DNA of 64,000 nucleotides, taken from NCBI RefSeq assembly GCF_003857055.1, contig NZ_QGSZ01000270.1, forward strand, positions 1 through 64,000, read 5' to 3'. The stretch comes from Micromonospora inaquosa. Its GTDB lineage: Bacteria > Actinomycetota > Actinomycetes > Mycobacteriales > Micromonosporaceae. The notes under the pieces are model-generated. The model saw only the letters and a list, made by a program, of their open reading frames with translations, did not search any database and had not been told where the DNA came from. This document shows positions 18,636 to 26,656 of the stretch, piece by piece. Made by a program: the position numbers and the translations under genes. Position 1 is the stretch's first letter. The number at the start of each line of letters is the position of its first letter.

Positions 18636-19202
18636 ATGGGCCGGTTCTCCGAGGATGAGCTACATGCGGTTGTCTCCCGGTACGAGGCGACGCGCGCGCA
18701 GGCATTGACCGAGCGGGACGAGCAGCTACGGGCGTTCCACGCGGCCGGCTGGCGGCCGGTGGATCTGCAGCGGGTCACCGGCTACAGCCGGGAGACGATC
18801 CGTCAGGCGCTACGACCGGAGGTCCGGCGCGCGACCAACATCAGCCGACGCCGGACACCACCCCAGCCGCCGGCGGACTACCGGCCCTACGGTGACCGCA
18901 GGCCCTACATGGTGGCCGAAACCCTCGCCGCACTGCGCGGCCCGACCGAAGGCATGGTGACGCTTCCGCGTCACCTCGACTGGTCCGGGCACGCCGAGTA
19001 CGACCTGAACCGGTCCGCCCGCCTGGCCAGCATGTACAAGGTGGTGCTCACCGAGGCCAGTACGGTCGAGGATCTGAACACCTGGCTCGATGCCGACCTC
19101 CTCCGGCGGCTCTGGCCCATCCTCTGGCTGCCACCCCAGCTCCGGCAGCGCTGGGAGGAAGCCTTCCCCGATCTCGCCGCAACCCGCAGCGGCGCGGCGT
19201 AG
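18636..19202 (+). CDS. Helix-turn-helix protein, putative antitoxin
   Basis: A 188-residue protein with an N-terminal coiled segment, a helix-turn-helix (residues about 42-65, WRPVDLQRVTGYSRETIRQA) and a C-terminal domain of unknown type. The stop lies 2 bases before the start of a nucleotidyltransferase gene, so the two are co-translated. This order, a DNA-binding protein then an AbiEii-like nucleotidyltransferase, is that of type IV-style toxin-antitoxin or abortive-infection pairs. The antitoxin role is inferred from position, as the family itself is not recognised. Confidence 0.5.
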   Translation: MGRFSEDELHAVVSRYEATRAQALTERDEQLRAFHAAGWRPVDLQRVTGYSRETIRQALRPEVRRATNISRRRTPPQPPADYRPYGDRRPYMVAETLAALRGPTEGMVTLPRHLDWSGHAEYDLNRSARLASMYKVVLTEASTVEDLNTWLDADLLRRLWPILWLPPQLRQRWEEAFPDLAATRSGAA

Positions 19203-19204
19203 CG

Positions 19205-19852
19205 GTGGACCCCTTCCACGAACGCCTAGCCCGTACCGGGCTCGGGGCGGCCGATCGATATGGCTTCGCTCTGGCCGGCGGCTACGCGGTCCAGGCAGCG
19301 GGGCTTGTCGAGCGGCCCAGTGAGGACGTCGACCTGTTCACCGCCTGGGACCGCCGCGACGAGTTCACCGCCGCGGTCGTCGCCGTCGTGCACGCCTACC
19401 GCGACGACGGCCTCACCGTCGAGACCGAGCGCCAGTACGACACCTTCGCCCGGTTGGCGGTCACCGACGGCGTGCGGGTATCCAAGGTCGAACTCGGCGT
19501 GGACTGGCGTGCCAACGAACCGATCCTCATGGCGATCGGTCCAGTGCTCCACCCGGACGACGCGGTCGCGAACAAGATGAGCGCCCTCTACGGACGAGCG
19601 TTCGCCCGGGACTTCATCGACATCGACGCCACACTCCGATCCGGCCGCTACACCCGCGAAGCCCTCCTCGCCCTCGCGCAGCGCGCCGACCGTGGGTTCG
19701 ACCGGCGCGTCTTCGCCGACGCCCTCGGACAAGCCACCCAGCTCGATCCCGACGACTTCGCCCAGTACGGTGTCACCGGCCGAGCGCTGGACGACCTCCG
19801 AAGCCGAACTGCGGAGTGGCGCCGCGAACTGCTCGACGACAAGGAACGATGA
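19205..19852 (+). CDS. AbiEii/AbiGii-type nucleotidyltransferase, putative toxin
   Basis: A 215-residue minimal nucleotidyltransferase. The core motif is visible: GGYAVQAAGLVERPSEDVDL, giving GG then DVD, with a later acidic residue (KVELGVDW) and an ANKMSALYGRAFARDFID segment typical of AbiEii/MenT-like enzymes. Such proteins transfer nucleotides to tRNA or proteins and act as toxins in abortive infection. It starts at GTG 19205, coupled to the helix-turn-helix protein. The pair sits between an ECF unit and a broken tRNA gene, a plausible place for a mobile defence island fragment. Confidence 0.65.
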   Translation: MDPFHERLARTGLGAADRYGFALAGGYAVQAAGLVERPSEDVDLFTAWDRRDEFTAAVVAVVHAYRDDGLTVETERQYDTFARLAVTDGVRVSKVELGVDWRANEPILMAIGPVLHPDDAVANKMSALYGRAFARDFIDIDATLRSGRYTREALLALAQRADRGFDRRVFADALGQATQLDPDDFAQYGVTGRALDDLRSRTAEWRRELLDDKER

Positions 19853-20014
19853 CTCGGCTCCCGACTCGCAGCAGCGTTAAGCCTGCACCCGCAGGGCCCA
19901 CAACGTTCCAGCTGATCTTCGGCAAGCGATCGCAGCGAGCCCGCGAAGCGACCGGCACGCAACGGCAGACGATAGAAAGCCGCAGGTCGTCGGCCTGTGG
20001 ACACCGGCGGAGCG

Positions 20015-20057
20015 TCGGGTTAGGAAACCGATGCTCTATCCCCTGAGCTACGGGGGC
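20015..20057 (-). tRNA. Truncated tRNA-Arg(CCT), 5' half only
   Basis: The minus strand from 20057 reads a normal acceptor 5' strand (GCCCCCG), D-arm (GCTCAGGGGATAGAGC), anticodon stem and loop TTCCTAA with anticodon CCT. After the anticodon loop the 3' side of the stem is imperfect, and no variable arm, T-loop (GTTCGAATC) or 3' acceptor strand follows. The gene is therefore cut in or just after the anticodon arm. This is where integrative elements recombine into tRNA genes, so it looks like an integration or deletion scar. Confidence 0.7.
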
Positions 20058-20421
20058 GCGAGCGCCTAGTCCAGCGACCTGGGGTTCACCTGGGGTGGCA
20101 GGGAGTGGCCCACGTTCACCTACGTCACCCGGACCCGTGTTCTCCCAGCCCAGGACCACACCCCGAGCACACGAACCCCGGTTTGCGACCGGCGGTTGGC
20201 CGTGGTGACCCGGGTCGGCATCCGCTGGAGAGCACACACCTCGCACATGTTCGAAGATCAACAACGTTGCGTCCAGGTACCCACCTTCGGCGTCGCCACC
20301 GGAGGACCACGGAGCGCTCACGCCGGGGCGCTCGGGCCCCGCCGTGATACCGACTACGACGGTGTCCACCGTCCTGACAGGGGTCCGGGTTGTTCCTTGC
20401 CGCCGTATTCCGGGGCCGTGT
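20058..20421. other. Intergenic stretch without a clear gene
   Basis: About 360 bases between the truncated tRNA and the stop of the SigJ-like gene. I see no coding sequence. The part next to the tRNA would be its original promoter side. Confidence 0.35.
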
Positions 20422-21315
20422 TCATCGCCGGGTGAGCGCGGTTTCGGATTCGACGTGGCCCAGCTTCTCGGGGTTGCGGACGTAGTAGAGGCCGGTGATG
20501 CCGGCGTCCTCGACCCGGATCGCCATGACGCCGTCGATCTCGCCATCCAGGCGTACGAGGAGTGCCGGGTTGCCGTTGACCATGGTCGGTTCCCCGGTGA
20601 GCGTGCCTTCGACCTTGCCCAGACCACCGAAGAGCATGCGGACCACCTTCTCGGAGCCGATGATCGGCCGCAGCGCGGCCTGCTTGACGCCGCCGCCGTC
20701 ACCGACCAGGACGACGTCAGGGGCGAGCACGTCGAGAAGACCCTGTAGGTCCCTGGTTTCGACCGCGCGTTGGAACGCCCGCAGAGCGGCCCGGGTCTCG
20801 CTCGGCGAGGCCACCTGGCGGGGGCGGCGGGCGTCGACGTGCTGGCGGGCGCGGTGCGCGATCTGGTGGACGGCTGCGGGGCTCTTGCCGACGGCGGCGG
20901 CGATCTCGTTGTAGCTGATACCGAAGGCTTCGCGTAGTACGAAGACGGCGCGTTCGGTCGGCGACAGTGTCTCCAGGACGATCATGAGCCCGATCGACAC
21001 GCTCTCGGCGAGCTCGACGTCCTTGGCCACGTCCGGTGCGGTGAGCAGGGGGTCGGGCAGCCAGGGGCCGACGTATGCCTCCTTGCGGCGTTTCATTGCG
21101 CGTAGCCGGTTGAGCGACTGCCGGGTGGTGATCCGGACCAGGTAGGCGCGCTGGTCGCGTACGTGCTCCGTATCGACGTTGATCCACCGCATCCAGGTTT
21201 CCTGGAGGACGTCCTCGGCGTCGGCCGCCGACCCGAGCATCTCGTACGCGACGGTGAAGAGCAGGTTACGGTGGGCGACGAAGGTGTCGGTCGCCGAGTC
21301 AGCGGCGTAGCTCAT
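20422..21315 (-). CDS. SigJ-type ECF sigma factor with SnoaL-like domain
   Basis: A 297-residue ECF41-type sigma factor. Region 2 (FVAHRNLLFTVAYEMLGS, then EDVLQETWMRWINV) and region 4 (LSPTERAVFVLREAFGISY) are followed by a C-terminal SnoaL/NTF2-like domain (about residues 180-297, including LLDVLAPDVVLVGDGGG) that modulates sigma activity in place of an anti-sigma factor. Start ATG 21315 is chosen for the GAAAGAAGGGG site just upstream. Such sigma factors are typically encoded beside DoxX-like or oxidoreductase genes, exactly as here. Confidence 0.88.
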   Translation of the reverse strand: MSYAADSATDTFVAHRNLLFTVAYEMLGSAADAEDVLQETWMRWINVDTEHVRDQRAYLVRITTRQSLNRLRAMKRRKEAYVGPWLPDPLLTAPDVAKDVELAESVSIGLMIVLETLSPTERAVFVLREAFGISYNEIAAAVGKSPAAVHQIAHRARQHVDARRPRQVASPSETRAALRAFQRAVETRDLQGLLDVLAPDVVLVGDGGGVKQAALRPIIGSEKVVRMLFGGLGKVEGTLTGEPTMVNGNPALLVRLDGEIDGVMAIRVEDAGITGLYYVRNPEKLGHVESETALTRR

Positions 21316-21515
21316 ACCTCGCCCCTTCTTTCGCGGCTGACCCGGGTTACCGGGGGCCTCCAACCGTGCATCATCAACAAGCTCCTAATCCCGGCTGGAC
21401 GCCATCGGGGGGACGAGCAGCCGGCCAGTCCGGGCCGGTGAGCCACCGCCGGGACGGTCCGTGCAACGGAACGCCCGCACCGAGACGGCACCATCCCGAC
21501 AGCGGCTCACCCCCG

Positions 21516-21902
21516 TCACCCGGCGAAAGGCTCGAGGTCGAAGCGGCCCCACGCGACGAAGGCGGCAAGCGCGAGATAGACCAGGTTCAGCATCACCAAC
21601 GCGTACTGACCGAGGCGGCCATGGGTGATCATTGCGCCGACCATGAGCAGTACCCAGCAGGTGGCGGTCACCGGCACCATGAACGGTGCGACGTCGAGCG
21701 CGCCGGGCAGGATCAGACCAACCGCGGCCAGGAGTTCGACGACCCCGAGGGTCCTGACGAAGCCGACACTGGCGTGTCTGAGCCATTCCCCGCCGCTGTG
21801 CGCGGCGGCGAGTCTCTCCTTCGGTATGAACGTCTTGGTGATGCCGCTGGATAGGGCGAGGGCTGCCAGCAGCGCGGCAGCGATCCAAAGGGCGAGGTTC
21901 AT
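21516..21902 (-). CDS. DoxX family membrane protein
   Basis: A 128-residue protein with four hydrophobic helices (LWIAAALLAALALSSGITK; TLGVVELLAAVGLILPG; VTATCWVLLMVGAMI; YALVMLNLVYLALAAFVAW). This is the DoxX/SURF4-like topology. It lies between the SigJ-like sigma factor and an FAD-dependent NADH oxidoreductase, the usual partners of ECF41 sigma factors, which suggests the three form one redox-related regulon. ATG 21902 is the start; the longer frame upstream overlaps the oxidoreductase. Confidence 0.8.
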   Translation of the reverse strand: MNLALWIAAALLAALALSSGITKTFIPKERLAAAHSGGEWLRHASVGFVRTLGVVELLAAVGLILPGALDVAPFMVPVTATCWVLLMVGAMITHGRLGQYALVMLNLVYLALAAFVAWGRFDLEPFAG

Positions 21903-21942
21903 AGGGTGTTCCTGTCTCGTGTGGGCGGCCCAGGCTGCTGGT

Positions 21943-23127
21943 TCAGCGGGTGGCCAACGCCTCCGCGTGCTTGGCCCGCAGCAATTCCTGGCGCTTGTCG
22001 TCCTTGACCCAGGTGAGCGAGCCCGGCTTGCGTGCCTCGTTCGCCAGATGCTTGACGGTGTGCTGGCAGACGAACTCCTTGAGCTTCGCGCCCGGACCAC
22101 CGCCGATGTACAAGCCGTTCGCGGTGTCGTCTCTCGACGCGAACTGGAAGATGCCGGCGCGACGCCCCAGGCTGATGCACTGGCCGAAGAACCCCAGGTT
22201 GATGGGGGCTGGCTGCTCACCCGCGATCCGGGCCAGCACCGTGTCGGCGGCGTGCGCACCGATCCTGGTCGCGGCCTGGCAGCTCATCCGGAACGGCAAA
22301 TTCGACGGTGCCGCGGAATCCCCGGCCGCGAGGATGTGCACGTCGTCCACGCTTGTCAACGTCTCGTCGGTGAGCAGGCGGCCCAGCTCGTCGGTGCTCA
22401 GCCCGCTGCGGCCGGCCAGGTCCGGCACGCCGAACCCGGCGGTCCAGATGGTCACCGTGCTCCGCACCTCCCGGCCGCCGTCGAGCCGCACGGCATCGCG
22501 CGTCACCGCCGTCACCTTCGTGCCGGGGCCGTCGAGCACCGTCACACCGAGGCTGGCCAGCCGCTTGGCAACCGAGCGCCGACCCCGCTCGTGCAGATAC
22601 GGGCCAAGCACCCCGGCGCAGACCAGGGTCACGGTACGGCCCGCCTCCGCCAGCTCGGCGGCGGTCTCGATGCCGGTCGGACCGGCTCCGACAACCGTCA
22701 CCGGGGCCGTCGCGGGAGCGGCGTCGACGACCGGCCGCAGCCGCTGCGCCTCCTCCAGGCTGGCGATCGGGTGAGCGAACTCGGCCGCTCCGGGCACCCC
22801 GGGGTCGGCGCTGCCACTGCCCACCGCATAGATCAGGTAGTCGTAGCCGACCGTGCCGCCCGCAGCCAACGTGACGCCGCGCCCGGCCGCGTCGATCCGG
22901 GTAACCGTGTCGACCACCAACCGGACGGACTTGGCCAGGACGTCTTGGTAGTCGACGACCGCATCGTCGGACCCGCCCACCACCTGATGCAGGCGGATCC
23001 GCTCGACGAACGTCCGGCGCGGATTGATCAAGGTCACAGCCACGTCGTCGCGCCGCGTCAGGCGGTTGGCCGCCATGACACCGGCGTACCCGCCGCCGAC
23101 CACCAGCACATCGATCTTCCTGGTCAT
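21943..23127 (-). CDS. FAD-dependent NADH oxidoreductase, NDH-2-like
   Basis: A 394-residue two-dinucleotide-binding flavoprotein. The N-terminal FAD site is VLVVGGGYAGVMAANRL and the NAD(P)H site is VTVVGAGPTGIETAAELAE (about residue 150). A C-terminal FAD contact is seen in VHILAAGDSA. It resembles type II NADH dehydrogenases and the FAD oxidoreductases encoded with ECF41 sigma factors. It is probably the first gene of a unit with DoxX, 40 bases downstream. Likely role: electron transfer to quinone or another acceptor under redox stress. The exact acceptor is unknown. Confidence 0.85.
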   Translation of the reverse strand: MTRKIDVLVVGGGYAGVMAANRLTRRDDVAVTLINPRRTFVERIRLHQVVGGSDDAVVDYQDVLAKSVRLVVDTVTRIDAAGRGVTLAAGGTVGYDYLIYAVGSGSADPGVPGAAEFAHPIASLEEAQRLRPVVDAAPATAPVTVVGAGPTGIETAAELAEAGRTVTLVCAGVLGPYLHERGRRSVAKRLASLGVTVLDGPGTKVTAVTRDAVRLDGGREVRSTVTIWTAGFGVPDLAGRSGLSTDELGRLLTDETLTSVDDVHILAAGDSAAPSNLPFRMSCQAATRIGAHAADTVLARIAGEQPAPINLGFFGQCISLGRRAGIFQFASRDDTANGLYIGGGPGAKLKEFVCQHTVKHLANEARKPGSLTWVKDDKRQELLRAKHAEALATR

Positions 23128-23439
23128 AGTGGATCCTCCGCTTCCAGGGGTTCACCCTCAAGACACCACCTGACCGGCCGTCCTGACATCCTGTGAGGCA
23201 CGCCACTCGATTGACGTGGGCCTGAGGTCCGCAGGGCGCGTCTGAACCCAGATGCCTCAGACGCGTCACGGTTAGAAGTTCGCGGAGTGCAACCCGACAA
23301 AGACCGCCAAGTGACCCACGTTGACCTGCCTTGGACTGGCGAACCGGCTCGACCGACGACCACACGCTGATCACAATGGATAGGGCCGCTAACGGTTCAG
23401 ATGCTGCGCCCTCGCGTCACTGCTCCTGATCCGATGCGC

Positions 23440-23565
23440 ACGGGGTGAGGTGATGGGCCTGCACGGCTCGGCGATGGTGTTGGGAGTGGGGGTGGGGTGG
23501 CGCTCGGCGCCCCGCTGGCCAGCGGTGATCGATGCCACCGCACCAACTTGGGCCGTATCCGCCCG
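23440..23565 (+). pseudogene. Decayed MFS transporter remnant (second copy)
   Basis: The plus strand reads RGEVMGLHGSAMVLGVGVG, then VALGAPLA in another frame, then VIDATAPTWAV in the first frame again. This is the same segment of an MFS permease as the relic at 3110-3495 (GPHGSAMVVAVGV, then VIDASVPAW), but on the opposite strand and with its own frameshifts. No other part of the transporter is present. The remaining bases between 23128 and 23600 hold no gene I can support. Confidence 0.55.
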
Positions 23566-23604
23566 ACGTCTGCATCGATTCGTTCATCACGGTGTACGAC
23601 GTGC

Positions 23605-23639
23605 GCGGGTGCTCCTGTCACCGCTGGAGGAGCACCCGC
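23605..23639. terminator. 12-bp hairpin after the aminotransferase
   Basis: Arms 23605-23616 and 23628-23639 are complementary around an 11-base loop. The hairpin lies 13 bases downstream of the minus-strand aminotransferase stop and is its likely terminator. Confidence 0.65.
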
Positions 23640-23652
23640 ACGGCCGGCCGGT

Positions 23653-24843
23653 TCAGCCGGCCAGCTTCGCCAGCCGGCCCAGGCCTTCCACCAGGTCTTC
23701 GTCGCTCAGAGCGTACGAGAAACGGAAGTAACCCGGCGTCCCGAACGCCTCGCCGGGCACCACGGCGATCTCGGCTTCCTTCAGCAGAAGCCGCGCCAGC
23801 TCGGCGGTGCTCGTCGCACGATGTCCACCGAGGTCGCGGTCGAGCAGTCCCTTGACGTTGGGGTATGCGTAGAAGGCGCCGTGTGGTTCCGGGCACACGA
23901 CGCCCGGGATGTCGTTGAGCATCCGCACCATGATCTGGCGGCGACGGTCGAACGCCGTACGCATCTGTACCACCGCACTCAGATCACCCGACACCGCCGC
24001 GAGTGCGGCAGCCTGAGCCACGTTGGCCACATTGGAAGTGGCGTGCGACTGCAGATTCGTGGCCGCCTTGATCACGTCCTTCGGACCGATCATCCAGCCC
24101 ACCCGCCAGCCCGTCATCGCGTAGGTCTTGGCCACGCCGTTGAGCACGATGCTTCGGTCGGCCAGCTCGGGCACCCGGGTGACGATGCTCGGCGCGGTCG
24201 CGCCGCCGTAGGTCAGGTGCTCGTAGATCTCGTCGGTGACGACCCACAGATCGTTGTCGGCGGCCCACTGGCCGATCGCGGCCACCTGCTCCGGAGGGTA
24301 GACCGCGCCGGTCGGGTTCGATGGGGAAACGAACAGCAGCGCCTTTGTCCGTGAGGTCCGGGCCGCCTCCAACTGCTCGACGGTAGCGAGGTAGCCGGAT
24401 GCCTCGTCGGTCACCACATCGATCTGCACACCACCGGCGAGCTTGATCGCCTCCGGGTAGGTCGTCCAGTACGGCGAGACGACGATGACCTCGTCGCCTG
24501 GGTCCAGCAGTGTCGCGAACGCTTCGTACACGGCCTGCTTGCCGCCGTTGGTGACCAGAATCTGGGAGGGCTCGACGCGATAGCCGGAATCACGCAGCGT
24601 CTTGGCTGCGATGGCCTCGCGCAGTTCCGGCAGGCCCCCGGTGGGGCTGTATCGGTGAAACCGCGGGTTGCCACAGGCCCGCAGGGCCGCCTCGACAATG
24701 TAGTCCGGAGTGGCGAAGTCCGGCTCTCCGACACCGTAGAGAATGACCGGCCGGCCGGCGGCCTGCAGCGCCTTGGCCTGAGCGTCGACCGCCAGTGTCG
24801 CCGACTCGGTGATCGCTGCTACGCGTGCTGAGATTCGACTCAT
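23653..24843 (-). CDS. Class I aminotransferase, aspartate type
   Basis: A 396-residue fold-type I PLP enzyme. Recognisable parts are the N-terminal YGVGEPDFATPDYI, the substrate-site PSNPTGAVY, the DEIYEHLTYGG strand with the cofactor-binding Asp, the Schiff-base lysine in NGVAKTYAMTGWRVGW, and the C-terminal Arg in GYFRFSYA. It matches aspartate aminotransferases of actinomycetes. It could be an ordinary metabolic gene. It is also the only PLP aminotransferase in the window, so it is a distant candidate for the amination step missing from the amino-carrier operon 20 kb away; that link is speculative. A longer start at 24870 is possible. Confidence 0.85.
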   Translation of the reverse strand: MSRISARVAAITESATLAVDAQAKALQAAGRPVILYGVGEPDFATPDYIVEAALRACGNPRFHRYSPTGGLPELREAIAAKTLRDSGYRVEPSQILVTNGGKQAVYEAFATLLDPGDEVIVVSPYWTTYPEAIKLAGGVQIDVVTDEASGYLATVEQLEAARTSRTKALLFVSPSNPTGAVYPPEQVAAIGQWAADNDLWVVTDEIYEHLTYGGATAPSIVTRVPELADRSIVLNGVAKTYAMTGWRVGWMIGPKDVIKAATNLQSHATSNVANVAQAAALAAVSGDLSAVVQMRTAFDRRRQIMVRMLNDIPGVVCPEPHGAFYAYPNVKGLLDRDLGGHRATSTAELARLLLKEAEIAVVPGEAFGTPGYFRFSYALSDEDLVEGLGRLAKLAG

Positions 24844-25121
24844 CGGTGAATCATCCAAGTGTCCCATCATGAGGTGCTCGCCGGGCCAGCGCCGTGCCGT
24901 GTCATGAGACAGCTCGTTCGGGTACGTCGACTGGCACGCAGCCGACCCGGGTGGGCCTCGGCGGAGCGTCCCCTCGCGGGCAATCGAAGGTCGGCGACGT
25001 TTTTCGTCCCCCTACTATCGTGGGCACCGCCGCAGCCAGCACGACATACGTGTTGAAATGGGCCTACTCAATACCGAGTAGAGTCCATGGCTCGAACTAC
25101 AGGATGAGGCCGAAGGATTTG

Positions 25122-25844
25122 ATGAGCCCGAGCAGCACGACTCCTCGGATCGCAAGGGAAGATGACCTCGCGGGCTTCACAGCCGGCCAGTTCCTGGCCG
25201 TGACAAAAGCCCTCACGATGATATTGGCTCTTCCCCCGTCGGCCGCCGACCACGTCGATGCGCTCGTCATCGCCAGCGGTCAGGGCGAGGAATGGCGCTT
25301 CACCCACGCGATCCGCAGCTGGGAGGCGAACCTTGATCTCCGTTACCTCCTGGTGGCCAACGGCAACCCCTCCGAGAAGACCTACGTCGAGATCACGCTC
25401 GGCTACCTGCGCAGCCTCGGTCTCCGTCGCATCGGTGGAGTCCACGTCCAGGCCGAACCGGCTCCCAACACTGCCCTGCAGGCCGCCTGGATCGTCAACC
25501 AGGTCAAAGCCCACGGCATCACGAGCCTCGCGCTCGCCGTCTCCCCCTACCACCTGCCCCGCGCCTACCTCACGCTCCTCAAAGCGTTCAACGAGAGCGG
25601 CGTTCGCCTCCCCATCATTCCGGTTCCCGTGGCGGTTCCCCCGGACAGACTGGTCCCGGAGACCGGAGCCACCGCCTACGACCTCGTGCCCGGGGAAGTG
25701 AAGCGCATCCTCACGTACGCGGACATGGGATGGATCGCGACACTTGAGGAGCTGCAGCAATACCTGCGGTGGCTCTGGAGTCATCATGAGCCGCTCCTCA
25801 GAGGGGGCTCGCGAATGCCTGTCGAGGATGGGGTGACGGCCTGA
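25122..25844 (+). CDS. YdcF/DUF218-like protein
   Basis: A 240-residue protein of the DUF218/YdcF-like type: a Rossmann-like core with DHVDALVIASGQGEEW, a loop NGNPSEKTYVEITLGYLRS and ALAVSPYHLPRAYLTLLKA, matching the order in this family (gatekeeper strand, sugar/nucleotide loop, SxxYHxxRA). The biochemical role of the family is poorly known. I chose ATG 25122 for its GAAGGA site; ATG 25104 is possible. Divergent from the aminotransferase, convergent with the CGNR gene. Confidence 0.6.
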   Translation: MSPSSTTPRIAREDDLAGFTAGQFLAVTKALTMILALPPSAADHVDALVIASGQGEEWRFTHAIRSWEANLDLRYLLVANGNPSEKTYVEITLGYLRSLGLRRIGGVHVQAEPAPNTALQAAWIVNQVKAHGITSLALAVSPYHLPRAYLTLLKAFNESGVRLPIIPVPVAVPPDRLVPETGATAYDLVPGEVKRILTYADMGWIATLEELQQYLRWLWSHHEPLLRGGSRMPVEDGVTA

Positions 25845-25874
25845 CATCCGTCGAGGGGGGTGGGCGGAGTGGCG

Positions 25875-25900
25875 CCGGCCCCTAGGAGCGCGGGGGCCGG
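25875..25900. terminator. 8-bp GC hairpin between convergent genes
   Basis: CCGGCCCC (25875-25882) and GGGGCCGG (25893-25900) form a stem between the stop of the YdcF-like gene and the stop of the CGNR gene. Likely a shared terminator, overlapping the end of the CGNR frame. Confidence 0.45.
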
Positions 25901-26532
25901 GCGGCGCGACGACGTTCGGTGAGCCGTCGCGCCTTTACCGCGTTGCCGCAGTCCGCCATGCGACACCAGCGGCGGGAACCGTTGCGGCTCTGATCGAGGA
26001 ACAGCCAGCCACAGCCACCTTCGAGGACCGGGCAGCGGCGCACCCGGGTCAGGTCGGCCGTCAGCATGACGTCGAAGGCGGCCTCGGCGATCCGGTCGGG
26101 CACCAGCATGGCCGGCACCGTGCCGTAGGCCAGCCGCACCCGCGACGAGTCGAGCACGAACCTTGCCCGGGCGGCCGCGCCGGACCAGTGCTGATGTAAG
26201 GCGACCAGTGCGGCGCCGGCCGCGACAGGGTCACCCGCCGTACCACCGTCGGCGTCAACGATCGCCGCAAGCATCACGAGATGCAGTCCTTCGCGGATGT
26301 CCCGCACAGCGGCCAGACCGGCCTGCGCCGCTGCGGGCTCGTCGTGCCACGCCCGACCAACCTGGTCGGCCTCCGCGTCGCTGATCACGCCAACCTTGGC
26401 CGACCAGCGCAGCAAGGCGGAGCTGTCGGACAGGAAGTCGTGCGGTGAGCTGCCCCCTCGCTCGAGTGTGTTGACCAGATCGAGCACAGGGTGCCCGCCG
26501 ACCATCGGTAGCTGGCACACGTCGAGCGGCAT
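25882..26532 (-). CDS. CGNR zinc finger regulator (ABATE domain)
   Basis: A protein of about 216 residues with an N-terminal ABATE-type domain (GGHPVLDLVNTLERGG) and a C-terminal CGNR zinc finger: CGWLFLDQSRNGSRRWC followed by MADCGNAVKARR, which supplies the conserved Cys residues and the CGN motif. Such proteins are putative DNA-binding stress regulators in actinobacteria. Start is uncertain: ATG 26532 fits family length, while ATG 26571 would add 13 residues. Confidence 0.8.
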   Translation of the reverse strand: MPLDVCQLPMVGGHPVLDLVNTLERGGSSPHDFLSDSSALLRWSAKVGVISDAEADQVGRAWHDEPAAAQAGLAAVRDIREGLHLVMLAAIVDADGGTAGDPVAAGAALVALHQHWSGAAARARFVLDSSRVRLAYGTVPAMLVPDRIAEAAFDVMLTADLTRVRRCPVLEGGCGWLFLDQSRNGSRRWCRMADCGNAVKARRLTERRRAARPPRS

Positions 26533-26656
26533 GCCGACAAGGCTACCACCTAAACCGCTGAAGGAGGTCATGCTCCGGCTCTGCCAGGGGCCGGCGAGAG
26601 CGGCGAAGCCCGCCGCTCGGCCATTGAGGTGACGGTCGGGTGGACGAATGCCCCGA

